Source of the DNA: Bacteroidota bacterium
GTDB lineage: Bacteria; Bacteroidota; Bacteroidia; 2-12-FULL-35-15
DNA length: 53,312 nt
Direction of reading: 5' to 3'
Assembly: GCA_947479085.1 (NCBI GenBank)
Contig: CANJYB010000028.1
Location: 1-53,312, forward strand
The translations under genes and the position numbers were made by a program. The notes beneath the pieces are model-generated. The model was not told the origin of the DNA. It worked only from the letters and a program-made list of their open reading frames with translations, and made no database searches. Shown piece after piece: positions 33,655 to 42,709 of this stretch (position 1 is the stretch's first letter; each line of letters begins with the position of its first letter).

Positions 33655-36600
33655 TTAATCTTTCATGAATTTCATTCTCACTACATCTGTTCCTTCGCTT
33701 ATTTCAAGGAAATAAAAGCCGGATGCTTGTTCAGCAATATTTAATGTAAATGAACTTCCGTTCAGGTTTTCTTTTTTCATAATCACCTGTCCGGTTAATG
33801 TCATAAGTTTAACAGAGAAATCAGTTAAATTCCTTTTTGCCGAAATAGTTATTTGTTTATCAGCAGGATTAGGATATAAAGCAACCATGTTTGCAAAACT
33901 ATTGTCTGAAATACCTGTAGTGGTAACATTGGTACAAACTGAAGTATCAGTGCAGGTATTCATGGTAACGATAACTGCGTAATCTCCATTTGAAGTTGCT
34001 GTAAACACTTGGTTAATTTCGTTAGGAATAACAGCATTGTTATTTCCACAATCTACCCATTGATAAGTAGCTCCCATCTGGTTTGCACTTATTACATTCC
34101 CATTGGCAGTAACAGTATTATCAATGTTATCGATGGTAAGGTTTAAAGTAAGCGTTGAATCACAACCTGCAGCATTGGTGAATTGTTGCGTATATGTTCC
34201 GCTGGTTGTATACGTTTGTGCATTCAAAGTATAAGAAGTACAAGCTGATTGGGTAAGTGAAGAGCTACTTGTATTATTCACATAAAATGTATATACCAGA
34301 CTGGTATCATTAGGGCTGCAGGTACCACTTACCACACAACGGTACATATACATGTTTTCTGAAACAGTTGCTGCGGTCAGGTTTAGTGTATTGGTGGTTT
34401 CATTGCTGTAAATTCCTCCTGTAGCATTTGCATAACTTGCTCCTCCATTTGTACTTACTTCCCATTGATACGCCAAACCTGTTCCTGTTGCAGTAATAGC
34501 AAACGAAGCATCATTTCCGGTGCAAATAGTCATGTCTGTTGCATCTAAAGTGATGGCAGGTGCGGTATTAACAGTTAACATTTTCGCTGTAGAAGTAACA
34601 GCAGGAATGCAAGTACCTGTTACAATGCACTGATACATATTTCCGTTTTCAGCAGCAGTAGCACCTGTTAAATTAAGTGTTGCAGTAGTTTCGTTACTGT
34701 AAATTCCACCGGTAGCACTTGCATAAGAAGCACCACCATTGGTACTTACTTCCCACTGATAAGTTAAGCCTGTGCCTGTCGCAGTAATGCTGAATGATGC
34801 ATTATCTCCTTCACAAATAGTCATGTCACTTGCATCAACAGTTACAAGTGGTGCAGTGTTAACTGTTAACATTTTTGCAGCGGATGTTACAGCAGGACTT
34901 CAAGTACCTGTTACAATGCACTGATACATATTTCCGTTTTCAGCGGCAGTTGCACCGGTAATAGTTAGTGTTGCAGTAGTTTCGTTACTGTAAATTCCTC
35001 CCTTAGCACTTGTATAAGAACCACCACCATTGGTGCTTACTTCCCACTGGTAAGTTAAGCCTGTACCTGTAGCACTAATACTGAAGGAAGCATCATTTCC
35101 TTCGCAAATGGTACTATCCGAAGCTTCCATGGCAATAACCGGGGAAGTGTTTACCGTAAGTGTTTTTGCAGCGGATGTTACAACAGGGCTGCAGGTTCCT
35201 GTTACAACGCATTGATACATATTTCCGTTTTCAGCTGCAGTTGCACCGGTAATATCTAATGTAGCTGTTGTTTCGTTACTGTAAATTCCACCTGTTGCAC
35301 TTGTATAAGAAGCACCACCATTAGTACTTACTTCCCACTGGTAGGTTAAGCCGGTGCCTGTGGCAGTAATACTGAAGGAAGCATTGATTCCTTCGCAGAT
35401 AGTCACATCATTTGCATCAACAGTTACAAGTGGTAAAGAATTGATGGTAAGCATTGCAGCAGCCGAAGTATCGTTCGGACTACAGGTGCCACTTACTATA
35501 CAGCGGTATATGTTTCCATTTTCAGCACTTGTTGGTGCAGTAATGTTTAAAGTATTTGTAGTTTCATTGCTGTAAATTCCACCGGTAGCACTTGTATAGC
35601 TTGCTCCACCATTGGTACTTACTTCCCATTGATAGGTAATATTTGTTCCTGTGGCAGTAATGGTAAACGAACCATTATCACCAGGGCATACTTCAATTGC
35701 CACCGGTTCTAAGCCAATAACAGGAAGTGCATTTACCGTTAAGGTAACTGCTGCTGATGTATCATTGCTTCCGCAGGTGCTCAACGCAATACATCTGTAC
35801 ATATTTCCATTATCGCTGGCAGCAGGGGAGGTAAGGTTTAACGTAGCGGTGGTTTCGTTACTGTAAATTCCTCCTGTAGCAGTGGTGTAAGATGTTCCTC
35901 CATTGGTACTTACTTCCCATTGGTAGCCTGTTGCATCATTTGCAGTAATAGAAAAGGATGTATTAACTCCAGCACAAACAGTCTGGTTAGAAGGGTCTGT
36001 GGTAACCACAGCATCAATAGTTAATAAATCTGCCACTTCAGTAGCAGTTAAAGCTCTGTTATACATACGGAACTCATCTAACAATCCTCCTACAGGAGCA
36101 CCCACATTAGTATTATATCCCATTACTTTAAACGGACCTGTTCCTGATAAAGTTATAGCGGCCTGGGCAACTGTGTTCACCAATACTCCATCCAGATAAG
36201 CCTTTATATTTCCTGCTACAGCATCGTAAACAAATGTGGTAACATGCGGGGCTACGGTAGCTCCTCCGTTTACCAATACATCAGTAAGTGGGCCTCTTAA
36301 AATCCAGTTATTAGCACCCGCCACTCCATTAGTAAAACAACGGAAAGAACCCGCAGTTCCATCTCCGAATATATAGAACAAAGTAGTGCTGGCTGTAATG
36401 TTAGAGGTCCACATGGAAATGGTCCAGGAGCCGGAAAGGCTGGTAGCATACCCTGTGTTCAGGTAATCGCTGCTGGCTGATATTCCTGAGCCAATAAGCG
36501 CTCCCTGACATTGTCCGCTGGATCCGCCTTGTGTAACTCCACCCATAATGGTGGCATTAGTTGTTCCTACAGGAGGAGCACTTGCCATGTTAGGCACAGT

Positions 36601-36768
36601 AGTTCCGGAACCATCAAATTTATAATACAATAGTTCGGGTGTAGATTGAGCAAAACTACCGATAACTAAAAATAATCCCGCCATAAAGGCCAGCGATTTT
36701 TTTATCCGAATGTTGCTTTGTTTTGGGCTTTTTATTTCCCAGGTTGATTTCTGTAATTGTTTTTTCAT
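33655..36768 (-). pseudogene. T9SS LamG plus Ig-repeat adhesin interrupted by one in-frame TGA
   Basis: One continuous frame of 1038 codons, broken only by a TGA at 34900-34902 (codon 623). The N-terminal part (622 codons) has a signal-like segment (AFMAGLFLVIGSFAQ), a LamG/concanavalin-like domain (about 45-250: ELLYYKFDGSGTTV ... GGLLDEFRMYNRALTATEV) and Ig-like repeats. The C-terminal part (405 codons) continues with more repeats and ends in a type A T9SS tail (NMVALYPNPADKQITIS). In all there are about six Ig units of 95-97 residues (TICEGNDASFSITATGTGLT, YQWEVSTNGGASYT). In sister repeats the interrupted codon is TGC (Cys of VTGTC). The product would lose its sorting signal, so this is a recent pseudogene, a phase of variation or a sequencing error. 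Confidence 0.85.
34360..36000 (-). repeat. Tandem ~290-bp DNA repeats encoding Ig-like domains
   Basis: Units of about 291 bp (97 residues) recur with long near-identical blocks, for example the segment encoding GGIYSNETTATLN. The DNA similarity is high enough for recombination between units, unlike the divergent repeats of the 1423-residue protein. Confidence 0.8.
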
Positions 36769-36910
36769 AGTATATGGATTTTGTTTGTTTGTTTTGCAAA
36801 TACAAGTTTATTAAATAAATGAGATTAATAAAATGACTTTTTGCAACAAAAAAAAGCCGCACAAAGAAGTTGCTAGTTTTAATTTTCCATTTTCATTAAT
36901 TTATTTTTTT

Positions 36911-36918
36911 TATTTTTG
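36911..36918 (+). promoter_or_regulatory. -7 promoter element for the first HNH-repeat gene
   Basis: TATTTTTG fits TAnnTTTG and lies 22 nt before the ATG at 36941, in the 172-bp divergent gap. Confidence 0.5.
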
Positions 36919-36940
36919 ATTTTGAAAGCAAATAAATTAA

Positions 36941-37720
36941 ATGAACACGAAAGAAACAAATAAAATCCTTTCAGAAAAAATACCCACCCGAAAGGAACTG
37001 ATAGAAGATTTTAAGAGAGTGGCAACACTGCTTAATTCGGATAGTTATACCTTATTTAATTACTTTCAAAATAGTGGGAAATATAAAAGGAGGGATATTG
37101 TACGCGAATTCAGAAACTGGCGAGATGCTATGCTGGCTGATGGTTTGCAGGGTAAAAGTATAAAAAAGAAAGTAACCCCCAACGAAATTTTGGCAGACCT
37201 TAAACGCGTAGCAAAGGAGCTGAAAACAAAAAGAATGAGCTGGGTTGCTTACATGACTTTTCCGGGTAAGTACACCGACAAGGATATTCGCCAACATTTC
37301 GGAACATGGAAAAAAGCCATGGAAGCAGCAGATATGAAGCTACAGAGCAGAGACCACGGTGTAACCCGAAAAAAAGCAATTGCCGATTTAAAAAATGTGG
37401 CACCCAAGGTGCAGGGCGAACTTTTATCGTTTGCTCAATACAAACGAAACGGTGGAAAGTACGCTTTAAAAACCTTTTATAGATTTTTTAAAACATGGTC
37501 AAGTGCGGTGAAAGTAGTAGGCCGAAAATCGAGCATGTCACGAAATAGGGTGAGTGAAATTGACCTTATAAAGGATTTACAAAGGATGGCAATACTGCTT
37601 AATAAAAATAATTTTTCAACGTGGGATTACAATAGGGGTGAAAGTAAATATTCGAGCACTACTATCATTACAAGGTTTGGAACCTGGCAAAACGCATTGA
37701 AAGAAGCAGGGTTGGGGTAG
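36941..37720 (+). CDS. Protein made of four homing-endonuclease-associated (HNH_repeat-like) modules
   Basis: A 259-residue basic protein composed almost entirely of four copies of a ~52-residue module at about 19-69, 81-132, 144-194 and 207-258. Each follows the plan L-x-DLKRVAxxL, a variable segment, Y ... GKY, then xxHFGTWxxALxxAGL. This is the homing-endonuclease-associated repeat (HNH_repeat) seen beside HNH nucleases, where it is thought to bind DNA. No HNH or other catalytic motif is present. The next gene encodes five more modules after a 32-nt gap, so both are probably co-transcribed. The stop codon sits in a G-rich tract shared with that gene. Function as a modular DNA-binding protein is my inference. 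Confidence 0.75.
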   Translation: MNTKETNKILSEKIPTRKELIEDFKRVATLLNSDSYTLFNYFQNSGKYKRRDIVREFRNWRDAMLADGLQGKSIKKKVTPNEILADLKRVAKELKTKRMSWVAYMTFPGKYTDKDIRQHFGTWKKAMEAADMKLQSRDHGVTRKKAIADLKNVAPKVQGELLSFAQYKRNGGKYALKTFYRFFKTWSSAVKVVGRKSSMSRNRVSEIDLIKDLQRMAILLNKNNFSTWDYNRGESKYSSTTIITRFGTWQNALKEAGLG

Positions 37721-37730
37721 GGGAGAGGTG
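37706..37730 (+). repeat. G-rich tract over the stop codon of the first HNH-repeat gene
   Basis: GCAGGGTTGGGGTAGGGGAG is identical to the sequence at the end of the next gene (38743-38762). The TAG inside it is the stop codon. The tract here has three long G runs and then AGAGG. Confidence 0.75.
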
Positions 37731-37752
37731 TTTTTTTATAAAATAAAATCAG

Positions 37753-38757
37753 ATGGAAGAACAAAAACCGGAAAGAAATTATTATCGAGGTGGTTATCAA
37801 AAAAAGATAACACCTGAAGAAATAATAGCAGATATTAAGGCAACTGCGGCTACATTGAATATGACTGATTATATTTCGAGCAAAAAATATTTTAAACATG
37901 GAAAACACAGCATTAACTCCATTTATAAACATCTCGGGTCGTGGAAAGGGGCATTGATTAAAGCCGGATTTAAAAATTTAACACGCAAATCTGCTACTTA
38001 TACGGACGAAGAACTGATTGCTGATATGCACCGCGTGGTAAAGGAGTTTAACCTGTCTGAGAATTTCACAATGAAGTTATATGCCCAACATTCTATTTAC
38101 ACTCCGCGTATGCAAATTCGTCATTTTGGAAGTTGGAGAATAGCGATGGAAAAAGCAAGCATTAAAAGAGAGAGAAAAAAAAGTTACCAGACCCATAAAA
38201 TTACAATTTCCGATGAAGAAATGATTGCTGACATGCAGCAAGTGGCAACATTGCTTAACAAAAATAACATTACAAAAAAGGAATACAATATCCACTCAAA
38301 ATTATCAAAGTATTGGCATGTAGTCAAGAGATTTAATTCATGGGAAAATGCGCTTAAAAAAGCTGGTTTAAAAACACCAAAACAATTATTAATTCCTAAA
38401 AATGAACTTCTAAAGGAATTGAAAAGAGTGGCAAAAAAAATTAAAATAGATAGTGTTTCAATAACAGAATACAAAAATAATAACGGAAAATACAATAGAA
38501 AAACTATTATACTCCATTTCGGAAAATGGAAAAATGCATTAAAACTAGCAGGTTTAAAATCAGCAAAGCTGGGAGGAAGTTTGCCATTGCCTGATGAAAA
38601 ACTATTGGATGATTTGAAAAGAGTGGCTAATAAAATGAAAAAAAATAAAATCTCATCAAAAAAATATACTGATAATTCAGGAAAATACACCTACGAAACT
38701 TTCAGAAACCATTTTGGAAGTTGGAAACAGGCATTGCAAAAGGCAGGGTTGGGGTAG
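37753..38757 (+). CDS. Protein made of five homing-endonuclease-associated (HNH_repeat-like) modules
   Basis: This 334-residue basic protein has five modules at about 21-73, 86-137, 155-206, 217-268 and 282-333. The consensus is LLxDLKRVAxKxxxxxIS, xxxYxxNxGKYxxxT, IxxHFGSWKxALxKAGL. The conserved Trp and the A-G-L ending match the modules of the gene just upstream; the later modules are closest to each other, suggesting growth by internal duplication. There is no catalytic domain, signal peptide or membrane segment. The last codons and stop lie in a G-rich tract repeated from the upstream gene. Likely cytoplasmic; DNA binding is inferred from the family only. Confidence 0.75.
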   Translation: MEEQKPERNYYRGGYQKKITPEEIIADIKATAATLNMTDYISSKKYFKHGKHSINSIYKHLGSWKGALIKAGFKNLTRKSATYTDEELIADMHRVVKEFNLSENFTMKLYAQHSIYTPRMQIRHFGSWRIAMEKASIKRERKKSYQTHKITISDEEMIADMQQVATLLNKNNITKKEYNIHSKLSKYWHVVKRFNSWENALKKAGLKTPKQLLIPKNELLKELKRVAKKIKIDSVSITEYKNNNGKYNRKTIILHFGKWKNALKLAGLKSAKLGGSLPLPDEKLLDDLKRVANKMKKNKISSKKYTDNSGKYTYETFRNHFGSWKQALQKAGLG

Positions 38758-38768
38758 GGGAGGGGTTG
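38743..38768 (+). repeat. Potential G-quadruplex over the stop codon of the second HNH-repeat gene
   Basis: The sequence contains GGG-TT-GGGG-TA-GGGG-A-GGGG, four G runs with 1-2-nt loops, a textbook quadruplex pattern. TAG in the second loop is the stop codon. Confidence 0.7.
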
Positions 38769-38799
38769 AAAGTAATTATAGAAGATAAATTAACTTTCG

Positions 38800-38807
38800 T
38801 ATTTTTG
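38800..38807 (+). promoter_or_regulatory. -7 promoter element for the GT-C-like gene
   Basis: TATTTTTG fits TAnnTTTG and lies 20 nt before the GTG at 38828, so this gene probably has its own promoter. Confidence 0.5.
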
Positions 38808-38827
38808 GCGGGCTAAAAAACAGATAA

Positions 38828-40441
38828 GTGAAAAATAAAATCCTGAGTAATGTATTTTCCTTAACAAATTTATTTTACGCCACAGTTTTTATCTATTTGG
38901 TAATTGTTCTAATACCTTATGCATTTGTTACTCACGATGGTCCTTCACACCTTTACAATTCGCATATAATTAATGAATTACTTTTTTCTGATACTTCAAT
39001 TTACCAAAAGTTTCACGCTTTTAATCCTGATTGGGCACAACCTAATTTAAGCGGTTATATTATCCTTTGTTTGTTACAGCTAATCGTGCCATTTTTAATG
39101 GCCGAAAAAATAATGATTGCATTATATGTTTTGATTTTTAGTTTTGGTTTTAAATTTTATTTAAAACAAATTACTATATATTCAGATTGGTATTGTTTAT
39201 TGGTATTTCCTTTCCTTTTAAATGCTGTTTTATTTTTGGGATTTTATAATTTCTTAATTGGTTTAGCTTTGAGCTTTTGGTTAATAGGCTTATTTGAAAA
39301 GTACAAAAAAAATTTAACAGGCTTTCGAATCATTCAACTATTATTCTTATCACTACTAATATATTATTCTCATGCCCTTGTTTTTATTTTATGTGGCCTA
39401 TACGTTGCTATTCAAATTATTATTGAATGGATTAATGGAGGAAACAGGAATAAATATACTTTGATAATTTATTTTAAATCAATCCTTGTTTTTATACCCG
39501 GAGTTTTTCTTTTTATAATTTACCTTATTCAGCAAAAATCTGCACAGATTGAATACGGCAAGACTTATTCTGCTCTTAATCGGTTATCTCAGTTATGGTT
39601 CGAAATGGGTTCAATAAACTTTACCGGATATTCAGAAAGAAATTATACTAAAATATTTTACATTATCCTGATAATACTTGCTGTAATTAAACTTTACCAG
39701 GATTTTGTAAAAAAGAAAAATATTTTCAATGTGACATTTATCGTTTTTCTATCTTATATTTTATTGTTTTTATTTATTCCTGATAATGCAGCAGGAGGTG
39801 GAATAATTACATTAAGATTAAATCTTATGTTTTTTTTGTTTTGGATTGTGTGGGTTTCTGATGTTTCCCTTACTAAGTTTACAAAAGTTCTAATATTGAT
39901 ATGTTATCTGATAAACATAGCTTTGTTGAATCTAAGGTGGAGTGTTATTGAGTGTGGTGCTATTCAATGCAAAGCGATAATTGAATCAACAGATTCAATT
40001 GTTAAACCCAATACGGTAATTAGTTCTATTCATTATAAACCTGTCCGAGGATTTATAGGTGAATATCAAATTCATAGTTATATAGATTTTATGTCAAATC
40101 TTGATAATTATGTTGCAATAAAACATAACCTTGTTACTCTTCATAATTATGAGGCAGGTAACAGTAGCTTTGCCTCTTATTTTCCGGTAATATGGAAAGA
40201 ACATAAAAATGCTGAATATATATGGCAGCCTATTGGTTCAGGTGAAATACTGGAATATTTTAAATTGAGTGAATTTGAGAATAAATGGAATCATACCCCT
40301 GCCATGATATTAAGTTTAGGCTCTTTTGAAAAGAAAGAAAAATTTAAGCCTTTATGGGATTCAAAAAATAAGTACTCGTTATTAAAGGCTGATAGTGTTA
40401 GCTTTTTAAATGTTTATTCTTTGAAGGAAATAAAAAATTAA
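38828..40441 (+). CDS. Polytopic membrane protein, GT-C glycosyltransferase-like
   Basis: A 537-residue protein with about ten or more hydrophobic helices across residues 10-375 and a soluble C-terminal domain. Between the first helices is THDGPSHLYNSHI, which resembles the acidic first-loop motif of GT-C glycosyltransferases that use lipid-linked sugars. No specific family is recognised. The start is GTG (GTGAAAAATAAAATC). Its end overlaps the convergent T9SS gene by 4 bp. Role in envelope glycan or protein glycosylation is inference. Confidence 0.65.
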   Translation: MKNKILSNVFSLTNLFYATVFIYLVIVLIPYAFVTHDGPSHLYNSHIINELLFSDTSIYQKFHAFNPDWAQPNLSGYIILCLLQLIVPFLMAEKIMIALYVLIFSFGFKFYLKQITIYSDWYCLLVFPFLLNAVLFLGFYNFLIGLALSFWLIGLFEKYKKNLTGFRIIQLLFLSLLIYYSHALVFILCGLYVAIQIIIEWINGGNRNKYTLIIYFKSILVFIPGVFLFIIYLIQQKSAQIEYGKTYSALNRLSQLWFEMGSINFTGYSERNYTKIFYIILIILAVIKLYQDFVKKKNIFNVTFIVFLSYILLFLFIPDNAAGGGIITLRLNLMFFLFWIVWVSDVSLTKFTKVLILICYLINIALLNLRWSVIECGAIQCKAIIESTDSIVKPNTVISSIHYKPVRGFIGEYQIHSYIDFMSNLDNYVAIKHNLVTLHNYEAGNSSFASYFPVIWKEHKNAEYIWQPIGSGEILEYFKLSEFENKWNHTPAMILSLGSFEKKEKFKPLWDSKNKYSLLKADSVSFLNVYSLKEIKN

Positions 40442-41898
40442 TGTTGAACAATTAATTTAAAAGTTGACGAGTTTGTACTTGAAACTATTTTAAGGAGATA
40501 TATTCCATTTGCTAAATCAGAAATATTTAATGAATTATGTATTTGAAGATTTATTTTTTCATTTTTCAATTCATTTCCAATAATATCAAAAATTTCAATT
40601 GTTGTAGATTCATTTATTTTGTCCGAATTTATACTTAAATAATCAGAAGCTGGATTTGGAAAAATTTCTAATTCGTTATTTATAGTAGAAAATGATTGAA
40701 TATTTGTTGCAACAACAGCCTCTGCACTACCACCAATTCCCATCGAATCTGTTTTTATAAGATAAACATCATCCAAATAATTATTAAAACTAACGCTCGA
40801 TCCACTTATTATAAATCCATAATCATTTGTTGGTTCAACTGAAAAACCGATGTCATATCTAGGACCTCCAAAATCAGTTCCGTTAAAATAAGACCAATCA
40901 TTATTTAATATATAAATGGTAGCATTCCCTTCAGAAGCAGGTGAAAACCCTACACCTGATACAACAATCCTTCCAAGCCCATCTTCGGTTATAGATTGAA
41001 AATAATCATCGTATGGCAGATAAGTTCTCCACATTAATGCCGCTGCACCTTGCATATCAATTTTAATAATAAACCCATCAAAATCATTTGTTCCAAAACT
41101 TTGTGATTCACCAGCTACTAAATATCCTCCATTGCGACTATGCAAAATATCATTTCCATAATCATGGTGGCCAATACCACCCCATTTATTCGTCCACATG
41201 GTATCTCCATAAATATCTAATTTAACAGTATAAACATCTCCAAGCGTATCGCCCATGCTTTTGGTAGTGCCGGTTACCAGGAAACCACCATCAGAAGTTT
41301 GAATAACTGAATTAGCCACATCTTCTTTGGCACCGCCAAAGGTGCGTGTCCAGGCGGTATCTCCATTGCTGTAAATTCTTAATACATAATAATCCTGGTC
41401 ACCATGCCCGTAACTATAGGTAGAACCACAGATAATATAACCTCCATCGTTAAGGGTAGGTTCTATACAACTTCCAAAATCCCAGCCTGTACCTCCATAA
41501 GTTTTGGTCCAGAGAGTATCCATCAGTGAATCAGTTTTTACCAAATACACATCATACCCGCCTGCACCATAACTATTGGTGTATCCAAGCAGGATATAGC
41601 CACCATCGGAAGTTTGCCGTACACATTTCCCAATGTCAATATTAATACCTCCAAAGGTGTTTTGTCTTACCGGGTTGCCATATGGGTCTGTTTTCAGCAG
41701 ATACATATCTGTAGCTCCTGCTCCAAAACTACTGGTGCTGCCACCTATTATATATCCTTTATCGGTGGTTTGTTTTGCTGAATATCCATCGTCATATCCA
41801 TCGCTACCCAATACGTGGCTGAAGCGAATAGCTTGCCCATAATTATTTACAGCAATAAAAAGGAAGAGAATAAAAAATATGTTTTTTGATTGTGTCAT
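40438..41898 (-). CDS. T9SS-secreted protein with repeated beta-propeller-like units
   Basis: This 486-residue secreted protein has a signal peptide (NIFFILFLFIAVNNYGQ). Residues about 25-370 contain about seven ~50-residue units of the type GGYIICGSTYSYGHGDQDYY, VLRIYSNGDTAWTRTFGG, probably blades of a propeller. The tail (ELEIFPNPASDYLSI ... GIYLLKIVSS ... FKLIVQH) is a type A T9SS sorting domain. It starts 16 nt after the fic stop and appears to be the last gene of a four-gene minus-strand run. Confidence 0.85.
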   Translation of the reverse strand: MTQSKNIFFILFLFIAVNNYGQAIRFSHVLGSDGYDDGYSAKQTTDKGYIIGGSTSSFGAGATDMYLLKTDPYGNPVRQNTFGGINIDIGKCVRQTSDGGYILLGYTNSYGAGGYDVYLVKTDSLMDTLWTKTYGGTGWDFGSCIEPTLNDGGYIICGSTYSYGHGDQDYYVLRIYSNGDTAWTRTFGGAKEDVANSVIQTSDGGFLVTGTTKSMGDTLGDVYTVKLDIYGDTMWTNKWGGIGHHDYGNDILHSRNGGYLVAGESQSFGTNDFDGFIIKIDMQGAAALMWRTYLPYDDYFQSITEDGLGRIVVSGVGFSPASEGNATIYILNNDWSYFNGTDFGGPRYDIGFSVEPTNDYGFIISGSSVSFNNYLDDVYLIKTDSMGIGGSAEAVVATNIQSFSTINNELEIFPNPASDYLSINSDKINESTTIEIFDIIGNELKNEKINLQIHNSLNISDLANGIYLLKIVSSTNSSTFKLIVQH

Positions 41899-41914
41899 TT
41901 TTATTTAAATAGTT

Positions 41915-42706
41915 TTATGTCAACGATTCTTTCAATGCTTCCGGCAACATTAATAGAAAAGGCAAACATCGGTCCCAGTAAAGCGAATAGTAATTATAGC
42001 CAAGTGCTATGTTTTGATAATAATCAGGACGGTTGTCCCAATAATATTTTTCTGAATTTACAGACCATGCTACCTGACCAAGTTTTGAAACCAAAAACCA
42101 TTTTTCCACTAATCGCGCACTTCTTCCGTTACCATCTCCAAAAGGATGAATTTTTGCAATCCAAAGATGAATAATGGAAGCGTAATAAAATAGTTCACCC
42201 GGGCTTAGTTTTCTTTTCAGCAATTCTGTAATATCTGCAAATAATTTATTTAATTCATCATTTACAAATTGTGGTTCCACAGCCATATATACCGGCTTTA
42301 GGGTGTTAGCATCTCTTACACCTACCTGTTGTTTCCTCACTTTTCCTCTTTCCTTTACAGGAAGTAAAGTGGCTGAAAGTATTTTGTGAGCTTTCAAAAA
42401 GTTGATTTTATTCAAATTGCTTTCTGACGCAAAAGTATACGCTTTCATCAAATCTTCAATCTCCTTCACCTCTTTTTTCTTTGGAAAACTTTTGCTTCCC
42501 CTGTTTCTGAAAAAACTATTTGCATCAAGCGTGTTGCCTTCTATTTTGGAGGAATAAAGAGAAGAAGCAATGAGATAATATTCAAAATCTTCTGCAGTAA
42601 AATCCGATTTGGAATGCAATTTATCAATCATATCTTTCCAATCAATTTTACATTGTTTAGAATATGTTTCAATATAATCGGATGATATTAATTTTAATTT
42701 CTTCAA
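41915..42706 (-). CDS. Fic-family protein (AMPylase-like) with built-in inhibitory motif
   Basis: A 263-residue cytoplasmic protein. The Fic active-site motif is intact: IHPFGDGNGRSAR, with catalytic His187. An N-terminal inhibitory motif, S52-S-K-I-E56-G57-N, marks a class II Fic protein, auto-inhibited until the helix is displaced. Such enzymes transfer AMP (or another nucleotide) to hydroxyl groups of target proteins. The gene starts 3 nt after the DUF5723 gene stop and looks co-transcribed with two outer-envelope genes. No antitoxin gene is present, as expected for class II. The target is unknown. Confidence 0.9.
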   Translation of the reverse strand: MKKLKLISSDYIETYSKQCKIDWKDMIDKLHSKSDFTAEDFEYYLIASSLYSSKIEGNTLDANSFFRNRGSKSFPKKKEVKEIEDLMKAYTFASESNLNKINFLKAHKILSATLLPVKERGKVRKQQVGVRDANTLKPVYMAVEPQFVNDELNKLFADITELLKRKLSPGELFYYASIIHLWIAKIHPFGDGNGRSARLVEKWFLVSKLGQVAWSVNSEKYYWDNRPDYYQNIALGYNYYSLYWDRCLPFLLMLPEALKESLT

Positions 42707-42709
42707 ATT

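Noticed and set aside
34900-34902. TGA read as an amino acid (recoding)
   Set aside because: Several intact genes here (for example ligA, the M42 peptidase and yigZ) end at TGA, and sister repeats have TGC, so a simple nonsense change is more likely. No selenocysteine-type context was seen.
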